Assembly (NCBI GenBank): GCA_029939715.1
Contig: JAOZSJ010000005.1
Coordinates: forward strand, 1-63,057
DNA from: 4572-123 sp002084545
GTDB taxonomy: Bacteria > Desulfobacterota > Desulfobacteria > Desulfobacterales > 4572-123
DNA: 63,057 nt
Direction: 5' to 3'
Each line of letters opens with the position of its first letter. Position 1 is the stretch's first letter. Positions 17,118 through 24,921 of the stretch are shown piece by piece. Both the position numbers and the translations under genes were made by a program. The notes under the pieces were generated by a model, which saw only the letters and a program-made list of their open reading frames with translations, did no database searches and was not told where the DNA came from.

Positions 17118-18080
17118 ATGATAGTGCTGCAAAACGATCAAAGCATGATCACCAAAGATATTGCCGCAGGAACAGCCATTACCGTTTTTATTTTTGTAAT
17201 ATCCATTTACATACCGATAATCGGTTTTTTCTGTTCTCTGTTTATACCTTTGCCCATTCTGTTTTATCGTTTAAAACTGGGCCGCAAATCAGGTGCTGTC
17301 ATACTTGCCGCAACGATCATTGTCATGGCCTTGTTACTCGACGGATTGTCCATTGACATGTTTTTCTTCGTTGAACTGCTTTTTTTGGGATTTATTCTGG
17401 GCGAGCTTTTCGAATTAAATCTTTCCATAGAAAAAACAGTCCTTTACAGTTGCGGATCGGTTTTATTAAGCGGCCTTGTTATTTTATTGATTTACAGCAA
17501 TATGTCCGGCATGGATATTGTTGTGCTGGTATCCGACTATGTAAAACAGAATCTCGAACTTACAATGGTTCTCTATCAGAGCATGGGGATGCCCGAAGAA
17601 AACATCCGGATCATTTCAAACTCGCTTGACAGTATTCACTATGTCCTGATACGGATTATTCCGGCGATGGTAGTTATATCTACTTTTTTTGTTGCCTGGA
17701 CAAGCCTGCTGCTGGCCAGGCCGCTCCTAAAAGGTAAGTCACTCTTTTTTCCCGCTTTCGGGTCTTTACAACAGTGGAGATCGCCTGAATTTTTAGTGTG
17801 GGGTGTGATTGGGTGCGGATTATTACTTCTTTTCCCATCCAAAGCAATTAAAGTGCTGGCGTTAAACGGCCTGCTGATTTTAATGCCGGTTTATTTTTTT
17901 CAGGGGATAGCCATCGTATCACATTTTTTTAACAAAAAAAAATTCCCCAGGTTTCTCAAATTGTTTTTATATGGACTCATAGCCCTGCAACAACTTTTTC
18001 TTATTGCCGTGATCGGACTTGGCTTTTTTGATATATGGTTAAACTTTAGAAAACTCGGGATCAAAAACAGCTCCGAGTAA
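17118..18080 (+). CDS. DUF2232 multi-pass membrane protein
   Basis: About 320 residues with eight or so hydrophobic segments, matching the DUF2232 (YybS-like) family that is commonly found between rpsR and rplI. Function is not established for the family. GGAAAGG directly abuts the ATG at 17118, so the GTG at 17124 with 5-6 bases of spacing is an equally good start. The gene lies in the ribosomal protein/dnaB run and is presumably co-transcribed. Confidence 0.8.
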   Translation: MIVLQNDQSMITKDIAAGTAITVFIFVISIYIPIIGFFCSLFIPLPILFYRLKLGRKSGAVILAATIIVMALLLDGLSIDMFFFVELLFLGFILGELFELNLSIEKTVLYSCGSVLLSGLVILLIYSNMSGMDIVVLVSDYVKQNLELTMVLYQSMGMPEENIRIISNSLDSIHYVLIRIIPAMVVISTFFVAWTSLLLARPLLKGKSLFFPAFGSLQQWRSPEFLVWGVIGCGLLLLFPSKAIKVLALNGLLILMPVYFFQGIAIVSHFFNKKKFPRFLKLFLYGLIALQQLFLIAVIGLGFFDIWLNFRKLGIKNSSE

Positions 18081-18152
18081 AATTAATGGTACGAATCTAT
18101 CTGCCCGACTCTCTTCAAATCGGGCCGCTTTTAGGATTAACTGGAGGTTACA

Positions 18153-18596
18153 ATGAAAGTCATATTAAAAGAAACAATCGAGGCCTTAGGTATCATCGGC
18201 AGTGAAGTATCGGTTGCCGACGGCTATGCCCGCAACTATCTTCTGCCTCAAGACAAGGCTGTCCCGGCCACACCGCAAAATCGTAAAGTGATGGAGCAGG
18301 AAAAGAATAAATTTGATCTCCAAATTGCCAAGGAAAAAGAATTTGCTCAGGAGATGGCAAAAAGACTCGAGGGAATTGTCTGCACCATACCCGCCAAGGT
18401 CAGTGAGGGCGACCGTCTTTACGGGTCTGTAACATCAAGAGATATTATAAACGCATTGACTGAGCAGGAAGTTGAAATCGAAAAAAGAATGATCATGCTC
18501 AGTGAGCCCATTAAAAATGTCGGTACATTTAAAATTCCCATCAGGGTTTACACGGAAGTAGAGCCTGAAATTACGGTTGAAATCATTCCCGAATAA
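18153..18596 (+). CDS. rplI: 50S ribosomal protein bL9
   Basis: Large-subunit protein (147 residues) at the base of the L1 stalk. Start MKVILKETIEALGIIGSEV, then VADGYARNYLLPQDKAV and the long connecting helix, and a C-terminal domain with GDRLYGSVTSRDI and IKNVGTFKIPIRV. Standard length. TGGAGG lies 5 bases before the ATG. The DUF2232 and dnaB neighbours keep the common order. Confidence 0.97.
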   Translation: MKVILKETIEALGIIGSEVSVADGYARNYLLPQDKAVPATPQNRKVMEQEKNKFDLQIAKEKEFAQEMAKRLEGIVCTIPAKVSEGDRLYGSVTSRDIINALTEQEVEIEKRMIMLSEPIKNVGTFKIPIRVYTEVEPEITVEIIPE

Positions 18597-18602
18597 ACCT
18601 TG

Positions 18603-18640
18603 CGGCCTCATGCTATTATTAAAATGATAGTATGAGGCCG
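18603..18640 (+). repeat. Long hairpin between rplI and dnaB
   Basis: CGGCCTCATGCTATTAT and its near-complement ATGATAGTATGAGGCCG form a stem of about 17 pairs with G:T wobbles and a short loop. No T run follows, so it is more likely an mRNA stability or processing structure, or a weak attenuator, than a simple terminator. Confidence 0.65.
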
Positions 18641-18693
18641 ACATCAGCAAAAAAAAACCGCAACTTCCGACCCCGCAAGGTAATATCAGACAA

Positions 18694-20064
18694 ATGGCGC
18701 ATACTCATCCAACGGCTTCAAAAAATTCGCCCCTCCATGCTTTGCCTCCGCAAAGTATCGAAGCGGAGCAGTCGATTATCAGCGCCATTTTACTTGACAA
18801 TGAAACTCTTTTTGAAGTGCTTGATATCCTTAGGCCCGAAGATTTTTACAGGTCGGCCCACCAGAAAATCTTTGTAGCAATTTCGGAATTATTCACTAAA
18901 AACGAGCCGTGCGATCTGGTAACCCTTACGGAAATTCTGAAAAACAAAGGCGATCTCGACCAAATCGGCGGCGGGACCTATCTTGCATCTATTGTGGACA
19001 CCGCCCCGGTTGCGGTGAATGCTGTTCATTACGCCCGAATTATTCACAACAAAGCCAGTTTGCGCCGCCTTATTGAAAAAGCCAATGCAATCGTAAAAAA
19101 ATGCTTCGAAGAACAGGGAGATGTTGATGAAGTTATCGACTTTGCCGAATCCTCTGTTTTTGAAATTTCCGAACATAAAATTAATCCGGCTTTTTTTTCC
19201 ATAAGCCAGATCATTGATAAAAATTTCGAGACTCTCGAAGAACGGCAGGCCAACAAAGCTCTGGTAACCGGGGTTTCAACCGGTTTTTCCCGGCTCGACA
19301 CAATGACGGCCGGTCTACAGCCGTCGGATCTGATCATCCTTGCGGCCCGGCCCAGTATGGGTAAAACTTCACTGGCCCTTAATATCGCAAGAAACGCTGC
19401 CATTGATGCCGATACGGCAGTAGCCATTTTTTCGCTGGAAATGTCAAAAGAACAATTAAGCATGCGCATGCTGTGCTCCGAAGCCAGAATCGACTCCAAC
19501 CGGCTGCGAAGCGGTTTTTTCAACCGTGGTGACTGGGATAAACTGACGGATGCAGGCTCGCTTTTATCTGATGCGCCAATTTTTATTGATGACTCGGCAA
19601 ATATTTCAGCTATTGAAATCAGGGCCAAAGCCCGCCGCTTGAAGATGGACAAAAACATCGGACTTATCTTGATCGACTATCTGCAGCTTATGAGGGGACG
19701 CTCCTCGGCTGAACGGCGAGACCTTGAAATCTCCGAAATTTCAAGATCACTCAAGGGCCTGGCAAAGGAACTTAACATTCCGATCGTAGCCCTTTCACAG
19801 CTTAACCGCAAACTCGAAGAGCGCGGTGACAAGCGCCCAATGCTTTCCGATTTAAGGGAATCGGGGGCTCTGGAACAGGACGCCGATGTCGTGGCTTTCA
19901 TCTACCGGGATGAGGTTTATAACAAAGAGAGCAATAACCCCAACCGGGGAAAAGCCGAACTTATACTTGCCAAGCAGCGCAATGGTCCGGTAGGAACCGT
20001 TCACATGGCTTTTTTAAACACCTACACCCGCTTTGAAGCGCTGGCTCCTGAAGAGATGGCATAA
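18694..20064 (+). CDS. dnaB: Replicative DNA helicase DnaB
   Basis: Hexameric fork helicase (456 residues). The N-terminal domain starts at LPPQSIEAEQSIISAILLD, the linker at about 150-180, and the RecA-like domain has the Walker A loop ARPSMGKTSLALN near residue 223, DnaB motif IFSLEMSKEQLSMRM and the Walker B IGLILIDYLQLMRG. No intein is present. The ATG is weakly signalled (no clear AGGAGG). It follows rplI after a 97-base spacer containing the hairpin. Confidence 0.96.
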   Translation: MAHTHPTASKNSPLHALPPQSIEAEQSIISAILLDNETLFEVLDILRPEDFYRSAHQKIFVAISELFTKNEPCDLVTLTEILKNKGDLDQIGGGTYLASIVDTAPVAVNAVHYARIIHNKASLRRLIEKANAIVKKCFEEQGDVDEVIDFAESSVFEISEHKINPAFFSISQIIDKNFETLEERQANKALVTGVSTGFSRLDTMTAGLQPSDLIILAARPSMGKTSLALNIARNAAIDADTAVAIFSLEMSKEQLSMRMLCSEARIDSNRLRSGFFNRGDWDKLTDAGSLLSDAPIFIDDSANISAIEIRAKARRLKMDKNIGLILIDYLQLMRGRSSAERRDLEISEISRSLKGLAKELNIPIVALSQLNRKLEERGDKRPMLSDLRESGALEQDADVVAFIYRDEVYNKESNNPNRGKAELILAKQRNGPVGTVHMAFLNTYTRFEALAPEEMA

Positions 20065-20102
20065 ATGCCGTCAGCAGCCACCACGCCTGACTTTATTCTA
20101 AT

Positions 20103-21740
20103 ATGAAAAAACTTTTCGGGAATTTTAAAGGCCTTAAATCTGATCAGTTTCGTAAACTTGAGAATCTATACCGCCGCCGCATTCCCCCGGAGTTTATCGT
20201 AACTGCGGAGTTAAGCCGCGACCTTTGCCGGCTGTCCGTCGAGACAGGCCGTCAAATAGGGTTGATGGTAAACCGCCAGGGAAGAATTATCCATGTAATC
20301 ATCGGCAACAATCAGGGAATAATGATTCCCGATATCAGTGAATACCGGATCGCCGCAGACCGATTAAGAGGCTTGCGCTGTATTCATACAAGCTTTGACA
20401 ATGGCGGCCTGACCAGGGACGATCTTACCGACCTCTCCCTTTTAAGGCTTGATTTGATAGCCAGCATTAAATGCAAAAAAGACGGCAGCCCCGGCAAAAT
20501 CCATGCAGGCCATATCCTCCCCCAAAACAGAGACAAAATTCCATACCGGGTGATGCCGCCACTTTCACTGCATCAACTTGATATCGGGTATCTGGATCTT
20601 ATCTCCGCCCTGGAAGCCGAACTCGCTCAGGCAGGGCATCTATATAAGGCCGACTCCAACAAAGAAAAAGCGCTTCTGATCAGTGTTACGCCACTGCCTA
20701 AAAATGCAGCCATGGATTCACTCATGGAACTTACGGAACTGGCCCGTTCAAGCAACATAGATGCCATTGAGACCATCATTCAGCATCGTCGCAAAGCAGA
20801 CCCGCGCTATCTCATGGGACTTGGCAAACTAAAGGAATTAGCAATTCGCGCTCTGCATCAGGGAGCCGATCTGATTATTTTTGATCAGGATTTAAACCCC
20901 TCTCAGGTTCGATCCATTGCCGACAAAATCGACCTGAAAGTGATCGATCGAACCCAATTGATCCTCGATATTTTTGCCCGGCGGGCAAAATCACGGGAAG
21001 GCAAACTGCAGGTCGAACTGGCTCAGCTCAAATATCTGCTCCCCCGTCTGATAACCAGAAATACTGCCATGTCCCGTCTTACCGGCGGTATCGGCGGACG
21101 AGGTCCAGGAGAAACCAAACTGGAAATAAACCGGCGGCGCGTTCGTGACCGCATCAAACGTCTGGAAAAATCACTGGCGCTTGTATCCCGCCGTCGAAAA
21201 CAACAAAAATCAAAACGCCATAAAAAAGGCCTGCCGGTAATTTCCATTATCGGCTATACCAATGCCGGGAAATCAACCCTCTTGAACACCCTTACCAACA
21301 GCAGGGTTCTGGCTGAAAACCGGTTGTTCGCAACGCTGGACCCATCTTCCAGGCGTTTGAAGTTTCCCCGCGACATGGAAGTGATTATCACGGATACGGT
21401 GGGATTTATAACAAACCTTCCAAAAGATCTGATGGTTGCTTTTCGAGCCACCCTGGAAGAGCTTGAAAATGCCGAAATTTTTCTGCATGTTATAGATATC
21501 AGCAATCCGCGTTTTGAAAATCAAATCAAATCGGTCGAAAAAATTCTCACCCAACTCAAACTGCAAAATATTACAACCATAAGGGTTTTAAATAAAATGG
21601 ACAAAATAGACCCTGAAACCGTCATAAACCTTGAACAGAGATTCATAGGTACCGCGATCTCGGCCAACAAATCCGCAACCCTTGCACCACTCATCAAAAA
21701 CATGACAAATCTGTTGACATACCGGTCAAAAAAAATATAA
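20103..21740 (+). CDS. hflX: GTPase HflX (ribosome rescue/splitting)
   Basis: TRAFAC GTPase (545 residues) that binds the 50S subunit and splits stalled ribosomes under stress. It has an N-terminal extension of about 190 residues before the HflX domain, the family region RSSNIDAIETIIQHRRKADP and LMGLGKLKELAIRA, a coiled linker (RRVRDRIKRLEKSLALVSRR), GTPase loop GYTNAGKSTLLNTL and DTVGFITNLPKDL. Longer than the 430-residue typical form because of the N-terminal extension. It sits 39 bases after dnaB and 13 bases before suhB. Confidence 0.93.
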   Translation: MKKLFGNFKGLKSDQFRKLENLYRRRIPPEFIVTAELSRDLCRLSVETGRQIGLMVNRQGRIIHVIIGNNQGIMIPDISEYRIAADRLRGLRCIHTSFDNGGLTRDDLTDLSLLRLDLIASIKCKKDGSPGKIHAGHILPQNRDKIPYRVMPPLSLHQLDIGYLDLISALEAELAQAGHLYKADSNKEKALLISVTPLPKNAAMDSLMELTELARSSNIDAIETIIQHRRKADPRYLMGLGKLKELAIRALHQGADLIIFDQDLNPSQVRSIADKIDLKVIDRTQLILDIFARRAKSREGKLQVELAQLKYLLPRLITRNTAMSRLTGGIGGRGPGETKLEINRRRVRDRIKRLEKSLALVSRRRKQQKSKRHKKGLPVISIIGYTNAGKSTLLNTLTNSRVLAENRLFATLDPSSRRLKFPRDMEVIITDTVGFITNLPKDLMVAFRATLEELENAEIFLHVIDISNPRFENQIKSVEKILTQLKLQNITTIRVLNKMDKIDPETVINLEQRFIGTAISANKSATLAPLIKNMTNLLTYRSKKI

Positions 21741-21752
21741 GTCTTCTATCTT

Positions 21753-22541
21753 ATGGATTTTGAAACAATAACAAAAATCGGCCTGGCGGCAGCCGACAAA
21801 GGCGCTGGAGTACTGCGCAGCCAATTCGGCAAAATTTTAAGTATTCAAAAAAAGAATATTACCGATCTGGTTACCAATGCCGATATAGAGTCGGAAAAAG
21901 TAATCATTCAAACTATCCGCGACCAGTATCCCGGGCATGCCATTCTGGCTGAAGAAAGCGGAATCAAAAGCGGAGAAAAAGATTGTCAATGGATAATCGA
22001 TCCTCTCGACGGCACCACCAATTTCGCCCATGGTGTAGGGATATTTTCAATTTCCATTGCATTTGCTTTCAAGCAGGAAATTATGGTCGGCATTGTTCTG
22101 AATCCGGAAAGCGGTGAACTTTTTTCAGCCACAAAGGGCTGCGGAGCCATGCTTAATAAAAACCCAATTCGGGTTTCCAATTCAAAAAGCGTGCAGGACA
22201 GTTTACTTGTAACTGGTTTTCCATATGATGTAAAACCTGTTTTCCCTGAGCTTATGACCCGGTTTTCCCACTGTCTGAAGGCGGCCCGCGGGATCAGAAG
22301 ACTTGGCTCTGCCGCATTGGATCTCTGTTTTGTGGCATGCGGCCGTTTTGACGGGTACTGGGAGGAAAATCTCAAACCATGGGATACCGCGGCGGGAATG
22401 CTGATCGCAACCGAAGCTGGTGCCCGTGTAACCGATTTTTCCAACAGACCGTATGGAATAGATGATTACGAAATCCTGGCGACCAACAAGCAAATTCATG
22501 ATGAAATGTTATCATTGTTGGCAATTGAGGTAAAAATATGA
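21753..22541 (+). CDS. suhB: Inositol-1-monophosphatase family protein SuhB
   Basis: Metal-dependent sugar-alcohol phosphatase (262 residues). Metal ligands are seen as EESG (near residue 70), IDPLDGTTNFAHG (about 88-100) and the late WDTAAGM motif (KPWDTAAGMLIATEAGARV). This is standard IMPase length. In some bacteria SuhB also takes part in rRNA antitermination; that cannot be inferred here. The last base pairs overlap the start of the 64-residue gene in an ATGA arrangement. Confidence 0.92.
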   Translation: MDFETITKIGLAAADKGAGVLRSQFGKILSIQKKNITDLVTNADIESEKVIIQTIRDQYPGHAILAEESGIKSGEKDCQWIIDPLDGTTNFAHGVGIFSISIAFAFKQEIMVGIVLNPESGELFSATKGCGAMLNKNPIRVSNSKSVQDSLLVTGFPYDVKPVFPELMTRFSHCLKAARGIRRLGSAALDLCFVACGRFDGYWEENLKPWDTAAGMLIATEAGARVTDFSNRPYGIDDYEILATNKQIHDEMLSLLAIEVKI

Positions 22542-22732
22542 ACAAAACTTTTGACAAAAAAACACTTGATAATCATATCGAGTGTTTCAGTAATTTCAAT
22601 AAGACAGACCCGATTTGCACTAAATTGTGTGCCATAAATATAAGATGTGCGATTGAGAGCGATCAACAGGATCGCATGGAAATTCTGGAAGATCTCGTAG
22701 CTTCCGAAGTCATGTTCATGAAGATTCAATAA
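22538..22732 (+). CDS. Small Cys-containing protein, function unknown
   Basis: A 64-residue protein (MNKTFDKKTLDNHIECFSNF...) with Cys at 16, 27, 31 and 37. Three lie in CTKLCAINIRC, so a metal or disulfide site is possible. The start overlaps the suhB stop by ATGA, which supports translation coupled to suhB even though no independent ribosome site is visible. It is convergent with dnaA. No family is recognised. Confidence 0.65.
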   Translation: MNKTFDKKTLDNHIECFSNFNKTDPICTKLCAINIRCAIESDQQDRMEILEDLVASEVMFMKIQ

Positions 22733-22778
22733 TCAGGGCAGGATTCCTGACCATAAAAAACACAATTTTTAAGGGCGC

Positions 22779-24119
22779 CTAAAAGTTACCGGACTCCAGT
22801 TTTTTGCTGAAAAACTTCACATGTTCCTGGATTCGGGCACTTCCTTTCAGCCCTTGTTCGACGGCACTGATGGCATGGATGGCAGTGGCATGATAACGGT
22901 TAAAACTTTTCCCGATAGCTTGAAGAGGCTGGTCCGTATATCTGCGGGCCAGATAAATAGCAATCTGACGCGGTTTAACTATTTTCTGTCTCCGGGAACG
23001 TGAAACAAGATCTTTGACCGGCACATTATAATACTTGCTCACAATTTTTTTAATAACATCTATAGTGATATTTTTTTTCCGACGGGCAATATTTTCAACT
23101 ACGCTTTTGGCCAGGGGAAGATCAATGGAATTACCCAGCAGTGAAGCTTTAGCCGCTACCCCGATAAGTCCACTTTCCAGTTGCCTTACATTCTCCGTGA
23201 GCTCTCCGGCCAGATAATCGGTTACCGCATTCGGTATTATATAATTATTCTGAAGACATTTTTTTTGCAATATTCTGACCCGGGTTCTGAAATTCGGTGG
23301 ATCAATCCTGGAAATAAGCCCGCCTGAAAGGCGTGAACGAAGATTATCATGCAGCCTGGGAATATCCGCGGGAAGATAGCAGCTTGAAAAAATCATCTTC
23401 TTTTCCGAGTCCAGCAATGTGTCCAGCGTCAGACACAGTTCCAACTGGGTTCTCTCCTTGCCGCTTAAAAAATGAACATCCTCGATAAGCAACGCATCAC
23501 AGTTGTATCGGTATTTTTCTTTAAACTGTTCGATGCGATCATGCCTGAGGGCATATACCATTTCATTGGTAAAATCCTCGGCCGTAATATAGTATACACG
23601 TTTGGATGGAAATTTCGACAAAATATGATGACCGATTGCCTGAGAAAGGTGGCTTTTCCCCATCCCGACATTTGACTGCAGAAACAGACCTGCCTGCTGG
23701 CCATTCCCGTGAGTGGCCAGAGAAAGCGCAGCGGAATAGGCAAAATCGGAATTGTCCCCGACAACAAACTTGTCAAAAGTAAAATCATACCGTAACAACC
23801 TGCCGCTATGGGGACGTACATTCAAATCAGGCAACTGCATCTGGGGTTCAAGAGAATGTCCTTTTTCAGCAGGACGTTTGCCGGTTGAAATTTCTATAAC
23901 AAGCTTATATTTTATACCGGACTTTTTTCTTAACTCTTTAACAATCAGCGGGCCATAATGTTCAAGCAGCCGTTTTCTGGAAAATGTATTTTTACAGGCA
24001 AGAACAATGCAGCTTTCCTGCCGGCGCAGGAATTCCACCGGTTCAATCCACATTTTATAGCTATGGGTCGGAATCTGCTTTTTAACAGTAGTTTTTATCT
24101 CTTTCCAAATAGCATCCAT
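22779..24119 (-). CDS. dnaA: Chromosomal replication initiator DnaA
   Basis: AAA+ initiator (446 residues from this start). Domain I is MDAIWKEIKTTVKKQIPTHS, domain III starts with TFDKFVVGDNSDFAYSAAL, the Walker A loop is NVGMGKSHLSQAIGH, the Walker B region is CDALLIEDVHFLSGKE, and domain IV ends in HATAIHAISAVEQGL, the DNA-binding signature. The ATG at 24119 gives the family start; a longer frame to 24221 adds 34 residues unlike DnaA. No dnaN, recF or gyrB is nearby, so this is a stand-alone dnaA. The gene is convergent with the suhB transcript and divergent from uvrA. Confidence 0.93.
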   Translation of the reverse strand: MDAIWKEIKTTVKKQIPTHSYKMWIEPVEFLRRQESCIVLACKNTFSRKRLLEHYGPLIVKELRKKSGIKYKLVIEISTGKRPAEKGHSLEPQMQLPDLNVRPHSGRLLRYDFTFDKFVVGDNSDFAYSAALSLATHGNGQQAGLFLQSNVGMGKSHLSQAIGHHILSKFPSKRVYYITAEDFTNEMVYALRHDRIEQFKEKYRYNCDALLIEDVHFLSGKERTQLELCLTLDTLLDSEKKMIFSSCYLPADIPRLHDNLRSRLSGGLISRIDPPNFRTRVRILQKKCLQNNYIIPNAVTDYLAGELTENVRQLESGLIGVAAKASLLGNSIDLPLAKSVVENIARRKKNITIDVIKKIVSKYYNVPVKDLVSRSRRQKIVKPRQIAIYLARRYTDQPLQAIGKSFNRYHATAIHAISAVEQGLKGSARIQEHVKFFSKKLESGNF

Positions 24120-24921
24120 TAAACGCGTGAGCCTATCCTTTTTAACAATTAAGTCAACTATTCCACAACAAGTTTGCAGGGCAAAAAAACAATCCTGTCC
24201 GATCTGATTTCCATGTAACATATTTGGTAAATCTAAAAACAGACAAAGATTATTGGGCTACAATTTTAAGGAATTAAAGAAAATAAACAAACCGATTTGA
24301 TCAATAACGAAGAATTATATCGGATTATGAGCAAACACATTAAAAAACAATGTGGTTATAGAGTATCCGGATATTTCTGTCAAACCGAAATAAAGCCGTT
24401 TAGCACATGTTAGCTTTCGAATTATCAACAGTTTCTATCCTATTGTTTTCATGGTTATTTTGAATAGTATATTGGCAACCCCTCTTATTTACAACCTTTT
24501 TTCAATAAACGAAATTTTCAATATTTTTAGGCAGATCTGCAATTATACAGATTAAGTTGACATTTTTCAATACTCTCATTTTCTTTATTTTTCTATCATT
24601 TTCTTTATTTTTCGTACTTTGTTAATTAAATAAAGTCGAGCAAGGCCAGGGTTGCAGATCAAAATGAAACTTAAAAACAATTGATAAACTCTTTTAACAG
24701 AGTTAAGCTATTGTAAAAATTTAGTTATTTTTTTATTCAATAATTTTTGTTCATTTTATAATATAGCGTTCGGGTTAACCGACAAAAAGTGTTTCCATTA
24801 AATTATATTTGAATTTTTTCAAGTGGTCTGTATTATACTGTCCGATGGGCTGAAAGAAAAATATTTTTTACCTTTTGAAAAGCAACGGTATTTACCAATC
24901 AGGAAAGAATCAATTCAAACC
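24120..24921. other. AT-rich spacer upstream of dnaA, candidate replication origin
   Basis: About 800 AT-rich bases with no gene. It holds DnaA-box-like 9-mers TTATCAACA (24422-24430) and TTATTTACA (24485-24493), each one mismatch from the TTATNCACA pattern, a weaker TGTGGTTAT (24351-24359), and a tandem repeat at 24576-24613 whose 18-base unit TCATTTTCTTTATTTTTC occurs twice with a 20-base period and could ease melting. Origins often lie next to dnaA. The boxes are not perfect and the run of uvrA alternatives extends into the right part, so this is a candidate only. Confidence 0.4.
24576..24613. repeat. Tandem pyrimidine-rich direct repeat
   Basis: Two exact copies of an 18-base pyrimidine-rich unit (24576-24593 and 24596-24613) separated by TA, giving a 20-base period. 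It is inside the dnaA-uvrA spacer and may be a duplex-unwinding element. Confidence 0.85.

Noticed and set aside
24823..24921. Longer N-terminus for uvrA from GTG 24823
   Set aside because: The 33 extra residues do not look like UvrA and no ribosome site precedes that GTG.
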